Below are positions 1 to 5,313 of a DNA stretch of 5,313 nucleotides, in pieces. The DNA is from an uncultured Fretibacterium sp. (GTDB taxonomy: Bacteria > Synergistota > Synergistia > Synergistales > Aminobacteriaceae). The position numbers were made by a program, and so were the translations under genes. Below the pieces are notes generated by a model, which searched no databases, was not told the DNA's origin, and saw only the letters and a list, made by a program, of their open reading frames with translations. The stretch covers positions 1 to 5,313 of the forward strand of contig CALAUZ010000319.1 of assembly GCA_937892105.1 (NCBI GenBank), written 5' to 3'. Within the stretch, counting starts at the first letter, position 1, and each line of letters begins with the position of its first letter.

Positions 1-2648
1 CGTCCGGAGGAGCTGACATTAACACCGGTAAATTCCACGCAAAGGCTGACGCTAATAACATTGAGCCTAAGAATATTCCCCAATTAAGGCAGGCTTCAGG
101 AACGTATAACCTAAAAGCAGATGTATCGGGCAGCTTCAACGACATCAAAACAATCACTGCTGACGCTTTACTGACAGGCAGGAACGCAGGTTATTCGGGG
201 ATTAACAGGGGTACTGTTGATATTCCCGTGAAGATGAGGAATGGCATTGTGAATGTCTCTGAGGCAAGAATAAATATTCCTGGAAGCTCAGTATATCTTG
301 ATGGCAACGCTGACATAGTGAAGGGTGCATTCAAGCTGAAGGCTGACGCAGAGAATGTCAGCCTTAAATTCATTCCTCAGGCAGGACAGAAGGTATCAGG
401 TACATATTCATTCAACGCAGACGCGTCGGGAAACTTCTACGATATCAAGACCATAACGGCAGACGCATTACTCACGGCAAAGAACGCAGGTTATGACGGG
501 ATAAAGCTGGGTAACGCAGAAGTCCCCGTAACGTTCAGGAATGGTATTGTTACGGTGTCGAACGCAAAGGCAGCTCTTCCTGACGGTTCGGCAAACCTTA
601 ACGCAACAGTGAATGTGAATGACGCTTCCTTCCGCGCAAACGCTGACATACAAAATGTTGACCTGAGATTTGTCCCGCAACTGAAGCAGGTATCAGGCAA
701 ATATTCCCTGAAGGCTGACGCTTCCGGACGATGGACTGACATCAACGGTATCAACGCGAATGCAAACATTACGGCGAGGAACGCTGGATTTTCAGGAATG
801 AACTTGGGGAATGCTGACATACCCTTAACACTGCGTAACGGTATCGTCAATATTTCCGGCACAAAAGCAGCTCTGCCGGGAGGAACCCTCAATGCAAAAG
901 GTACTGTGAATATAAGGAACATGGCCAATCCCGTTATGGATATTACGGCTTCAACGTCAGGTATAAATATTGCACAGCTCCTCAAAGGGTTAAAGCTCCA
1001 GAATGTGCCGGTAACAGGAAGGGTTAAAGGTGTTGCAGATGTGAAAGGTTCTGTGAGCAATCCGGCTGTTAATGCGAGGGTTGATGCTGAGAATGTTAAG
1101 GCGGCAGGATTTGTTGACTTTCCAAGTGCAGTAATCGAGGTTAATGGGAACATGAAGAAGGTTAATATCCGCAACATTGACGCTAAGTTCAACGGCTCAA
1201 GGATAACGGGTTCAGGAAATATACTCCCGAACATGAATAACATCATGGCCAGCAAAATGAACATTGACACCAAACTCAAACGCTTTAACCTGAAAGCAAT
1301 GCTGAAAAACTTTATGCAGAAGCCGCCTGTTGAGGGAATAATAGACGCAAGGGCAGGGATACGCGGAACGTTCTCACAGCCATATGCAGACATAGAGCTT
1401 ACGAGGCCGATATTGTACGGGAAGACCGAGATCCACGACATATCAGCAAACGTTAAATCCCCACACCCTAATCATTACAGGATTAATGCCAAAGCAAGGG
1501 TAGAGAATTTCAAGCCTGAAGCGGATATCGACATAAGGAACAATAACGGAGTGATAGTCTACAACGTTGACACCAAACCGCTAGACATTGACAGCGCGAT
1601 ACAGACACAGATGCCGAATATGGCAGGAATGGCGAAAGGTTATGCGACAGTACATGTTGATGGAAGCACGAAGGCAGGAGCAAACGTGAATGTGAAAGCG
1701 AAATCACAAGAGATACGCATTCTCGACAAAATCAAGTTGCAGGATATATCGCTGCCCGTAACATATATTACAGCGAAGAACAGGGCTGAAATGAAGAAGG
1801 GCACGGCAACGCTCAATGGCGGGACGATAACATCAGGTTTCACTGCTGACATTGGGGCAAAGGCAACGGAATGGCAGGGGAACGTTAAGGTATCGCATAT
1901 TGATTTCGGGAAACTTGTAACTTCATTCATGCCGGAAGGAGAACTTATAGGTTCAGCGGACGTGCAGGTAAACATGAAGGGTACATCAACGCAGTATATA
2001 AACCTTAGTTTTGCGGAAGGGAAATTTTCTACGGGGTCAGGATATCTTCACAAAATGGCGATATTGGACAAGGTTACGCCGACGAAACGCATTAGTTTTG
2101 AGAAGATTAACGGTTCATTTTTCTGGGACGGCAAAGATTTATTCCTTAATCCTGGAACTGGTGCGAAGGCTGGGAATGGCGAACCTCTGTACAGATATTT
2201 CACGATAAACGGTTCAGCAGGCATTCCTGGAAAGGGTATGAAGCTGTTATGCGATGGAAGATTTGATTTGAAGCTGCTTGACCAGTTACTTGGGGCAATG
2301 AAGGGAGTATTCCAGTACATGACGGGGAGTTTGGCGAGGAATGTTTTGCGTGATGCTGCCGGAAGGGTATTGGGAGTAAAACGGAGGGATTTCCAGAATG
2401 TATCGTTTACTCTGGCGAACTCGTGGGACAAGATACAGCTCCTCAACATAAAGATAACGAAGCCGATTGAGGATATTCTGCCGATTGACATTCTCAACAA
2501 GGACGAGGAGAAACAGAAGGAGAGTACGCAGTTCAAACTGAGTATAAAGGTGCCTGTTGGGAAGGGAGATCCGAGCATTGAGGAGGAAAGTCCTGGAGAC
2601 CAGTTTAAGCAACAGTTAATAGATAACCTGTTCAACATAGGGCTATAA
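1..2648 (+). CDS. AsmA/TamB-like envelope protein, C-terminal 881 residues (5' end outside window)
   Basis: The reading frame is open from base 3 to the TAA at 2646-2648, and the ATG at 228 is internal to a repeat, so the true start lies left of the window. The protein is built of short beta-strand-like segments rich in N, A, G and V. Visible residues 1-330 are tandem repeats of about 100 residues. Residues from about 330 to 660 hold more diverged units with the 'G-x-G-x-(n)P-x-(a)' style of AsmA/TamB proteins, such as GIRGTFSQPYADIEL near residue 451. From residue 675 the segment FSTGSGYLHKMAILDK, then FEKINGSFFWDGKDLFLNPG at 699, resembles the AsmA-like C-terminal region. Known members are inner-membrane-anchored periplasmic bridges implicated in phospholipid transport and outer-membrane assembly. 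That role is inferred here; the N-terminal anchor is not visible. The protein ends in a charged linker and a short amphipathic helix. The zinc-ribbon gene follows after 10 bp. TamB, YhdP and other AsmA-clan assignments cannot be separated by eye. Confidence 0.8.
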   Translation, partial: SGGADINTGKFHAKADANNIEPKNIPQLRQASGTYNLKADVSGSFNDIKTITADALLTGRNAGYSGINRGTVDIPVKMRNGIVNVSEARINIPGSSVYLDGNADIVKGAFKLKADAENVSLKFIPQAGQKVSGTYSFNADASGNFYDIKTITADALLTAKNAGYDGIKLGNAEVPVTFRNGIVTVSNAKAALPDGSANLNATVNVNDASFRANADIQNVDLRFVPQLKQVSGKYSLKADASGRWTDINGINANANITARNAGFSGMNLGNADIPLTLRNGIVNISGTKAALPGGTLNAKGTVNIRNMANPVMDITASTSGINIAQLLKGLKLQNVPVTGRVKGVADVKGSVSNPAVNARVDAENVKAAGFVDFPSAVIEVNGNMKKVNIRNIDAKFNGSRITGSGNILPNMNNIMASKMNIDTKLKRFNLKAMLKNFMQKPPVEGIIDARAGIRGTFSQPYADIELTRPILYGKTEIHDISANVKSPHPNHYRINAKARVENFKPEADIDIRNNNGVIVYNVDTKPLDIDSAIQTQMPNMAGMAKGYATVHVDGSTKAGANVNVKAKSQEIRILDKIKLQDISLPVTYITAKNRAEMKKGTATLNGGTITSGFTADIGAKATEWQGNVKVSHIDFGKLVTSFMPEGELIGSADVQVNMKGTSTQYINLSFAEGKFSTGSGYLHKMAILDKVTPTKRISFEKINGSFFWDGKDLFLNPGTGAKAGNGEPLYRYFTINGSAGIPGKGMKLLCDGRFDLKLLDQLLGAMKGVFQYMTGSLARNVLRDAAGRVLGVKRRDFQNVSFTLANSWDKIQLLNIKITKPIEDILPIDILNKDEEKQKESTQFKLSIKVPVGKGDPSIEEESPGDQFKQQLIDNLFNIGL
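3..992 (+). repeat. Tandem coding repeats of about 300 bp (99-100 residues) in the AsmA-like gene
   Basis: Three full units and the tail of a fourth lie head to tail and in frame. The anchor codons for the SG(T/K)Y motif fall at 96, 396 and 693, and the anchor bases for NAG(Y/F) fall at 183, 483 and 780, giving periods of 300 and 297 bp. Each unit carries SG-x-Y, then (K/N)AD-x-SG, then a DI-x-x-I-x-A segment, NAG(Y/F)-x-G, (D/E)(I/V)P, RNGIV and a run ending in a variant of FVPQ. The first two full units share the string DIKTITADALLT, while the third is more diverged. Positions 3-95 match the end of such a unit, so the array continues to the left. The units probably stack as repeated beta-structure and lengthen the periplasmic span. 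Confidence 0.85.
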
Positions 2649-2658
2649 CATAATAAAA

Positions 2659-2838
2659 ATGGCTTTTGAAAATTTGAGGAAGTGTCTGTCCACGCCGGTA
2701 AAGTTCGATGATGCTGATACTGGGATAAGTCTTGCAGGAGGGCGAGCGGAAGGGGAGAAGTGTCCGCGTTGCTGGAAGTATGAGGAACACCCGAACAGTA
2801 ACGGATTGTGCAGAAGATGTGCGGCACGTTATGAATGA
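2659..2838 (+). CDS. Free-standing IleRS-type C-terminal zinc ribbon, 59 residues
   Basis: ATG at 2659 opens a 59-codon frame ending at TGA 2836-2838. Residues 31-54 read EGEKCPRCWKY, then a short linker, then GLCRRC, giving C35-x2-C38-x12-C51-x2-C54. The KC-x-RCW signature followed by LC-x-RC is the hallmark of the FPG/IleRS zinc finger found at the extreme C-terminus of bacterial isoleucyl-tRNA synthetase, where it helps tRNA recognition. Here nothing of the synthetase body precedes it: the frame has a TAG at 2638-2640 and the AsmA-like gene fills the upstream sequence. Residues 1-30 have no motif I recognise, apart from an extra C9. It lies 10 bp after the AsmA-like stop and just before a terminator, so it is probably co-transcribed. 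No strong Shine-Dalgarno is visible (AGGG about 16 bases upstream), so translation may depend on coupling. It could be a functional trans-acting metal-binding domain or a relic of an ileS duplication. An intact, gap-free frame with all four cysteines argues for function, but does not prove it. Confidence 0.72.
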   Translation: MAFENLRKCLSTPVKFDDADTGISLAGGRAEGEKCPRCWKYEEHPNSNGLCRRCAARYE

Positions 2839-2859
2839 GGACTAGAAGATGAATTTTGG

Positions 2860-2891
2860 CCTCCCTGTGATGAGCGGGGAGGTATTTTTTT
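2860..2891 (+). terminator. Intrinsic terminator after the AsmA-like/zinc-ribbon unit
   Basis: CCTCCC (2860-2865) pairs perfectly with GGGAGG (2877-2882) around an 11-base loop. A TA and a run of seven T follow. It lies 21 bases after the zinc-ribbon stop codon and ends the leftmost transcription unit. Confidence 0.85.
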
Positions 2892-2893
2892 GC

Positions 2894-2915
2894 GTGAGAT
2901 TTCGTGAAATTTCAC
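2894..2915. promoter_or_regulatory. Near-perfect palindrome, possible operator
   Basis: GTGAGATTTC and GAAATTTCAC form a 10-bp inverted repeat with a 2-base spacer and one G-T mismatch. It follows the terminator and lies just upstream of the extended -10 match at 2934-2942, where a -35 element would sit (TTCACA at 2911-2916 is 5/6 to the -35 consensus but 20 bases away). No U-tract follows, so an operator is more likely than a terminator. The binding protein is unknown. Confidence 0.35.
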
Positions 2916-2933
2916 ATAAAAAAGAGCAAGGTT

Positions 2934-2942
2934 TGTTATAAT
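2934..2942 (+). promoter_or_regulatory. Extended -10 promoter for the LRR gene
   Basis: TGTTATAAT is a perfect extended -10 element (TGnTATAAT), which can work with a poor -35. The best -35 candidate, TTCACA at 2911-2916, has an over-long 20-base spacer. Transcription would start near 2949 and give an untranslated leader of about 140 bases before the LRR start codon at 3092. Confidence 0.5.
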
Positions 2943-3013
2943 TATTCGTATCAAAGTTACACTTAACACATTGCAAAGGGTACAACAACCCTAGTCTACC
3001 TTGCTTATTGTTT

Positions 3014-3022
3014 ATTATACCA
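3014..3022 (-). promoter_or_regulatory. Possible antisense extended -10 promoter in the LRR leader
   Basis: On the minus strand this reads TGGTATAAT, again a perfect extended -10, with a partial -35 (ATGACC, 19 bases upstream on that strand). It would fire leftward from about 3007, towards the + strand promoter at 2934. No convincing gene lies on the minus strand here, so a product would be a short antisense RNA. AT-rich spacers yield such matches by chance, hence the low confidence. Confidence 0.2.
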
Positions 3023-3055
3023 TAGTTAGGGTGGCGGAGGTCATGTGTCTTTCTT

Positions 3056-3072
3056 AATTTTGACGCAAAATT
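3056..3072. promoter_or_regulatory. Palindrome just before the LRR ribosome-binding site
   Basis: AATTTTG (3056-3062) and CAAAATT (3066-3072) are perfect inverted repeats around ACG. The element ends six bases before the Shine-Dalgarno of the LRR gene. It could be an operator or a small leader hairpin; the sequence does not say which. Confidence 0.25.
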
Positions 3073-3078
3073 CATTAC

Positions 3079-3084
3079 AGGAGG
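3079..3084 (+). promoter_or_regulatory. Strong ribosome-binding site of the LRR gene
   Basis: AGGAGG lies 7 bases before the ATG at 3092, which is ideal spacing and fixes the start of the signal-peptide reading frame. A second ATG at 3087 is only 2 bases from the site and would end after two codons at the TGA overlapping the real start. Confidence 0.85.
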
Positions 3085-3091
3085 TTATGAC

Positions 3092-4884
3092 ATGAAAAAG
3101 TTTTCGCGTTTCATGGTTTCGGCAATCTTCGTGTTGTTGATTGTTTCGTTGGCTTGGGCGGATGTGGTAATTGATGAAGCTAACTTTCCAGATGAAGAGT
3201 TTCGCAGGTACGTAAGCGTAAAGCTAGATACTGACATGTGACAGCAACAAACTTGTGGAGCTTGATTTGAGCAACCAAGTGCGCTTAGATTACTTAGAGT
3301 GTAATAATAATCAGTTGTCTATTCTTGACTTGAGCAATAGTCCTAATATGCAATACTTGGACTGTTCCACAAATCAGCTCACGAGACTTACTTTGAACGA
3401 AAACCGCAGTCGTTTAGGACTTCTGAATTGCAGAAGTAACTTGCTCACGGAACTTGACTCAAGTAACATGGGTAGTGATGCGTTGGGTTGGTCGTCCATC
3501 TCTGAATTGTAGCCATAATGAGCTGGTTTCTCTTGATGTAAGTAACTCGGAACTATGGTCGTTGAACTGTTCTCATAACCACCTTGAGGAACTTGACATA
3601 ACTCCGCATAAAATAACCTTGCTACAATGTCAATACAATCAATTAACCAGCCTTGATTTGAGCAATCAAAAATTCACCGCCATAGATTGCAGCCATAACC
3701 AGCTCTCAACGCTCATCATCAATGGTATGAGTGCAATGGATATGTACTGCGGAGATAATCAACTCACATCACTTGACCTAAACAGTGCTAAAGCAATAGG
3801 TGGACTGTCTGGTGTCTTATCCTGTGAAAATAACCTGCTGACCACGCTTGACGTGAGTAATAATACATCGCTGAAGGAGTTAGACTGCAAAAGTAACAGC
3901 CTTACGGTTCTCGATACTTCTGGTTGTCCAAACCTTGAAATTTTTGAGTACGATGGCAATACGAAAGTCATTACCCTCCAGCCAGAGTTCAAAGCCCATC
4001 AGCCAGTCCTCGAAGGTCAGATAATCGTCAACTTCTTCGCTCTATTGCCGCAAATTTCTGGTGTCGATTACAGCAAAAGCTATGTGAAGTTCGATGTACT
4101 TAACGATACTACGTACAATCCTGTGCAGGAATATGACCCTTCATTTACCACGAACGGGAAATCGGGAACATATTACGGCTTCAGGTGCTGCCTAACGTCA
4201 ATCCAGATGGCAGATCCTATAACAGCAACGCTTCACTATGGTAACGGCAAGACGATTACACATACGTACAAGCTCACGGACTATCTGGATAAGTACTACA
4301 ACGACACGTCAAAATCTGAAGCACTCAGAAACATTGTAGGAGCGATGAAGGATTACGGCCATTACGCGCAGATAGCCCTCGCTGAAGTCAACGGCTGGAC
4401 ACTCGGAACAACTCACTTTGCCACTGAAGCAGCAAAAGGTTACACGGACTCAGACATTGAGTAAACACGTCAAGCTGTGGACAGGTACGCAAAATCGTGG
4501 AACGTGGGGGCATCAGGCATACAGAGCATAGGTTACAGGCTGGTGCTTGATTCTGATACTGCGCTGGAATTGTTCATTCGTCCTGCTCAGGGATATTCGG
4601 GGAAAGTGTGCGCGTATTCAAAGGGAGCGATAGACATAACTAACACTAGTACAAATCTCGCGGTGAAACAGTCAGACGGCCGTTATCTCGTTCAAATTTC
4701 GGGCATACCTGCTCACAGGCTGGACTACACCAACACGATAAAGGTTGTTACGGACAAAGGAGAGTTTGACGTTAATGTTAGCGCGTTGTCATATGAGGAG
4801 CCTGAAATCGAGATTATACGTTTTGATGGTGAAGACGTAATCACGGCCAGCGGCGGCGGTACAGCCCTTCCGATAGAGGAGTAG
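3092..4884 (+). pseudogene. Secreted leucine-rich-repeat protein gene, broken by two frame shifts and a nonsense codon
   Basis: The start is intact: MKKFSRFMVSAIFVLLIVSL then AWA is a typical signal peptide, with cleavage expected before D24. VVIDEANFPDEEFRRYV follows, the usual opening of secreted LRR proteins of gut anaerobes. The frame stops at TGA 3239-3241. The LRRs resume one frame over (LTCDSNKLVELDLS, from about 3231) and run to TAG 3510-3512. They continue in a third frame from about 3500 (LNCSHNELVSLDVS) to TAA 4462-4464. After that stop the same frame runs on to TAG 4882-4884. The joined product has about 12 LRRs of C-x-x-N-x-L-x-x-LD-(L/V)-S type. A non-LRR region follows with YYGFRCCLTSIQMADPITAT and a helical part (LRNIVGAMKDYGHYAQIALAEVNGW). 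The last part is beta-rich (YRLVLDSD to NVSALSYEEPE). No C-terminal anchor is visible. The family is probably a surface or exported binding protein; function is unknown. Downstream pieces lack good starts and ribosome sites, so decay is the simplest reading. Assembly errors remain possible. Confidence 0.8.
3231..3977 (+). repeat. LRR block with Cys-x-x-Asn consensus
   Basis: About twelve repeats of 19-27 residues follow L-x-x-L-x-C-x-x-N-x-L-x-x-LD-(L/V)-S-x. Examples are LDYLECNNNQLSILDLSNS, LWSLNCSHNHLEELDIT and LKELDCKSNSLTVLDTS. The cysteine-to-asparagine ladder recurs in nearly every unit. Two units are longer, around 3471-3510 and 3783-3828. The second frame break of the gene falls in the first of these long units. 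Confidence 0.85.
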
Positions 4885-4979
4885 CAGTCGGAAGAATAAC
4901 ACAGTTGTCAATCTGTTTTTACGTGCAATGTATGAAAGCATGTAGTGAGAGAAATTCCTCAGTACTCGCTTTGGACAAT

Positions 4980-5011
4980 CCCCCTTCCCAAAACGAAGGG
5001 GGTAATTTTTT
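4980..5011 (+). terminator. Intrinsic terminator after the LRR pseudogene
   Basis: CCCCCTTC (4980-4987) and GAAGGGGG (4995-5002) form a perfect 8-bp stem with a 7-base loop, followed by TAA and a run of T. It lies 95 bases after the last stop of the LRR gene. It separates that gene from the TusA-like gene. Confidence 0.9.
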
Positions 5012-5037
5012 GCGTTATGTCGTAATACGTCCGGCCA

Positions 5038-5066
5038 TGTTACAATTCTCAATATCACATTACAAT
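5038..5066 (+). promoter_or_regulatory. Promoter region with twin -10-like elements for the TusA-like gene
   Basis: TGTTACAAT (5038-5046) is an extended -10 with one mismatch in the hexamer, and TACAAT recurs at 5061-5066, exactly 20 bp later, inside a repeated TTACAATTC (5040-5048 and 5060-5068). No good -35 is visible for the first. GTTACA (5039-5044) could serve the second with a 16-base spacer. The element lies just after the terminator, as expected for a new transcription unit, and implies a leader of roughly 180-200 bases. Confidence 0.45.
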
Positions 5067-5217
5067 TCACGAGGGGAGTACGCAGATTTATGCAGTTTCT
5101 CAGTTTCACATGAGGAATATTTCGCTTGCACGGGACTGCATATTGTCATGTACTCTTAAACACTCTCAATCTTTCACAATAATATTCATTTCCGGGCAGA
5201 AGCATAAATTTTTCAGC

Positions 5218-5247
5218 GTATACCTTCAGGAAGTCAGGAGGATATAC
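5218..5247 (+). promoter_or_regulatory. Ribosome-binding site partly held in a hairpin
   Basis: AGGAGG (5236-5241) lies 11 bases before the ATG at 5253 and sets that start. GTATACCT (5218-5225) can pair with AGGATATAC (5239-5247) with one bulged A, covering the last three bases of the Shine-Dalgarno. This could dampen or control translation. The stem is AT-rich and only moderately stable. Confidence 0.4.
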
Positions 5248-5252
5248 TCAAA

Positions 5253-5313
5253 ATGTTACACGTAAACGCAATGGGCAAGTTATGCCCCGAACCCGTCATC
5301 ATGACAAAAGCCG
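5253..5313 (+). CDS. TusA/YedF-like sulfur-carrier family protein, N-terminal 20 residues (3' end outside window)
   Basis: The ATG at 5253 follows AGGAGG at 5236-5241 and opens MLHVNAMGKLCPEPVIMTKA, which runs off the right edge. The pattern V-(D/N)-A-x-G-x-x-CP-x-PV-x-x-TK is diagnostic of the TusA/SirA fold. Cys11 in the CPEP motif corresponds to the persulfide-carrying cysteine of TusA, which relays sulfur for tRNA 2-thiolation and other pathways. The 'VNAMG' opening resembles, from memory, the N-terminal domain of the two-domain YedF proteins linked to selenium metabolism. With only 20 residues, single-domain TusA (about 80 residues) and YedF (about 200) cannot be told apart. The gene has its own promoter region after a terminator, so it begins a new unit. 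Confidence 0.82.
   Translation, partial: MLHVNAMGKLCPEPVIMTKA

Larger units (their letters stand above)
4885..5252. other. Gene-free spacer before the TusA-like gene
   Basis: No convincing gene is seen on either strand. The one long + strand frame here (4905-5159) runs through the terminator stem and has no ribosome site. The spacer holds the LRR-unit terminator, a pair of -10-like repeats, an 8-codon frame at 5090-5113 (MQFLSFT plus stop) preceded by GAGGGGAG at 5071-5078, and a hairpin over the next Shine-Dalgarno. The remainder (5114-5217) is AT-rich without recognised signals. Confidence 0.6.

Noticed and set aside
228..230. ATG at 228 as the start of the AsmA-like protein
   Set aside because: The same frame is open and clearly repeat-like back to base 3, and the ATG lies inside a repeat unit without a ribosome site.
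3..992. CRISPR array or non-coding satellite
   Set aside because: The repeats are about 300 bp, diverged at the DNA level and conserved as protein, with no unique spacers.
491..1441. 316-codon minus-strand frame
   Set aside because: It is antisense to the AsmA-like repeats, with a composition that mirrors the complement of that gene and no recognisable domain.
2048..2827. 259-codon minus-strand frame spanning the AsmA-like end and the zinc ribbon
   Set aside because: It is antisense to two supported genes and has no motif or ribosome site.
2849..2930. Small frame starting ATG at 2849 (MNFGLPVMSG)
   Set aside because: It is made of the terminator hairpin and the T-run itself.
3036..3053. 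GGAGG followed by ATG at 3043 (MCLS, then stop)
   Set aside because: The spacing to the ATG is too short, and the four-residue product has no visible purpose.
2842..3075. 77-codon minus-strand frame in the spacer, with a short Cys-x2-Cys
   Set aside because: It runs through the terminator stem and the promoter palindromes, and no known domain is seen. The antisense promoter at 3014-3022 would start inside it, after its start codon.
3092..4884. Programmed frameshifting or stop-codon readthrough to make the LRR protein
   Set aside because: It would need two shifts and one readthrough in a single gene. No slippery heptamer or strong downstream pseudoknot is evident, so decay or assembly error is simpler.
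4905..5159. 84-codon + strand frame after the LRR gene
   Set aside because: It reads straight through the perfect terminator stem, lacks a Shine-Dalgarno and resembles no family.

Overview
The window looks like part of the chromosome of a Gram-negative (diderm) anaerobe. The evidence is a very long AsmA/TamB-type envelope protein, which implies an outer membrane, a secreted cysteine/asparagine-rich leucine-rich-repeat (LRR) protein of a kind common in gut and rumen anaerobes, and a TusA-like protein with a CPxP motif. The style of the LRR protein and the AT-rich spacers with extended -10 promoters suggest Synergistota or a similar lineage. That assignment is an inference from recalled sequence style, and confidence in it is low to moderate.

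Layout, left to right, with all genes on the + strand. (1) Positions 1-2648 hold the C-terminal 881 residues of an AsmA/TamB-like protein that is open at the left edge. Its visible N-terminal third is made of tandem repeats of about 100 residues. (2) Ten bases later, 2659-2838 encodes a 59-residue protein that is essentially a free-standing copy of the zinc ribbon normally found at the C-terminus of isoleucyl-tRNA synthetase. A strong intrinsic terminator at 2860-2891 closes this unit. (3) An AT-rich spacer (2892-3091) carries palindromes and two convergent extended -10 promoter matches. (4) Positions 3092-4884 hold a broken LRR gene. It keeps its Shine-Dalgarno, signal peptide, about a dozen LRRs and a C-terminal domain, but is interrupted by a frame break near the N-terminus, a second frame break inside the LRRs and an in-frame TAA. 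(5) Positions 4885-5252 are a gene-free spacer with a perfect terminator, a pair of -10-like repeats 20 bp apart, and a hairpin that may mask the next ribosome site. (6) At 5253 the first 20 codons of a TusA/YedF-like gene run off the right edge.

The AsmA-like gene and the zinc-ribbon gene form a probable operon. The LRR pseudogene and the TusA-like gene each look like separate transcription units behind their own promoters. I see no CRISPR array, RNA gene, insertion sequence or defence system. The most unusual item is the stand-alone IleRS-type zinc ribbon. The decayed LRR gene and the expandable repeat block in the AsmA-like protein come next.
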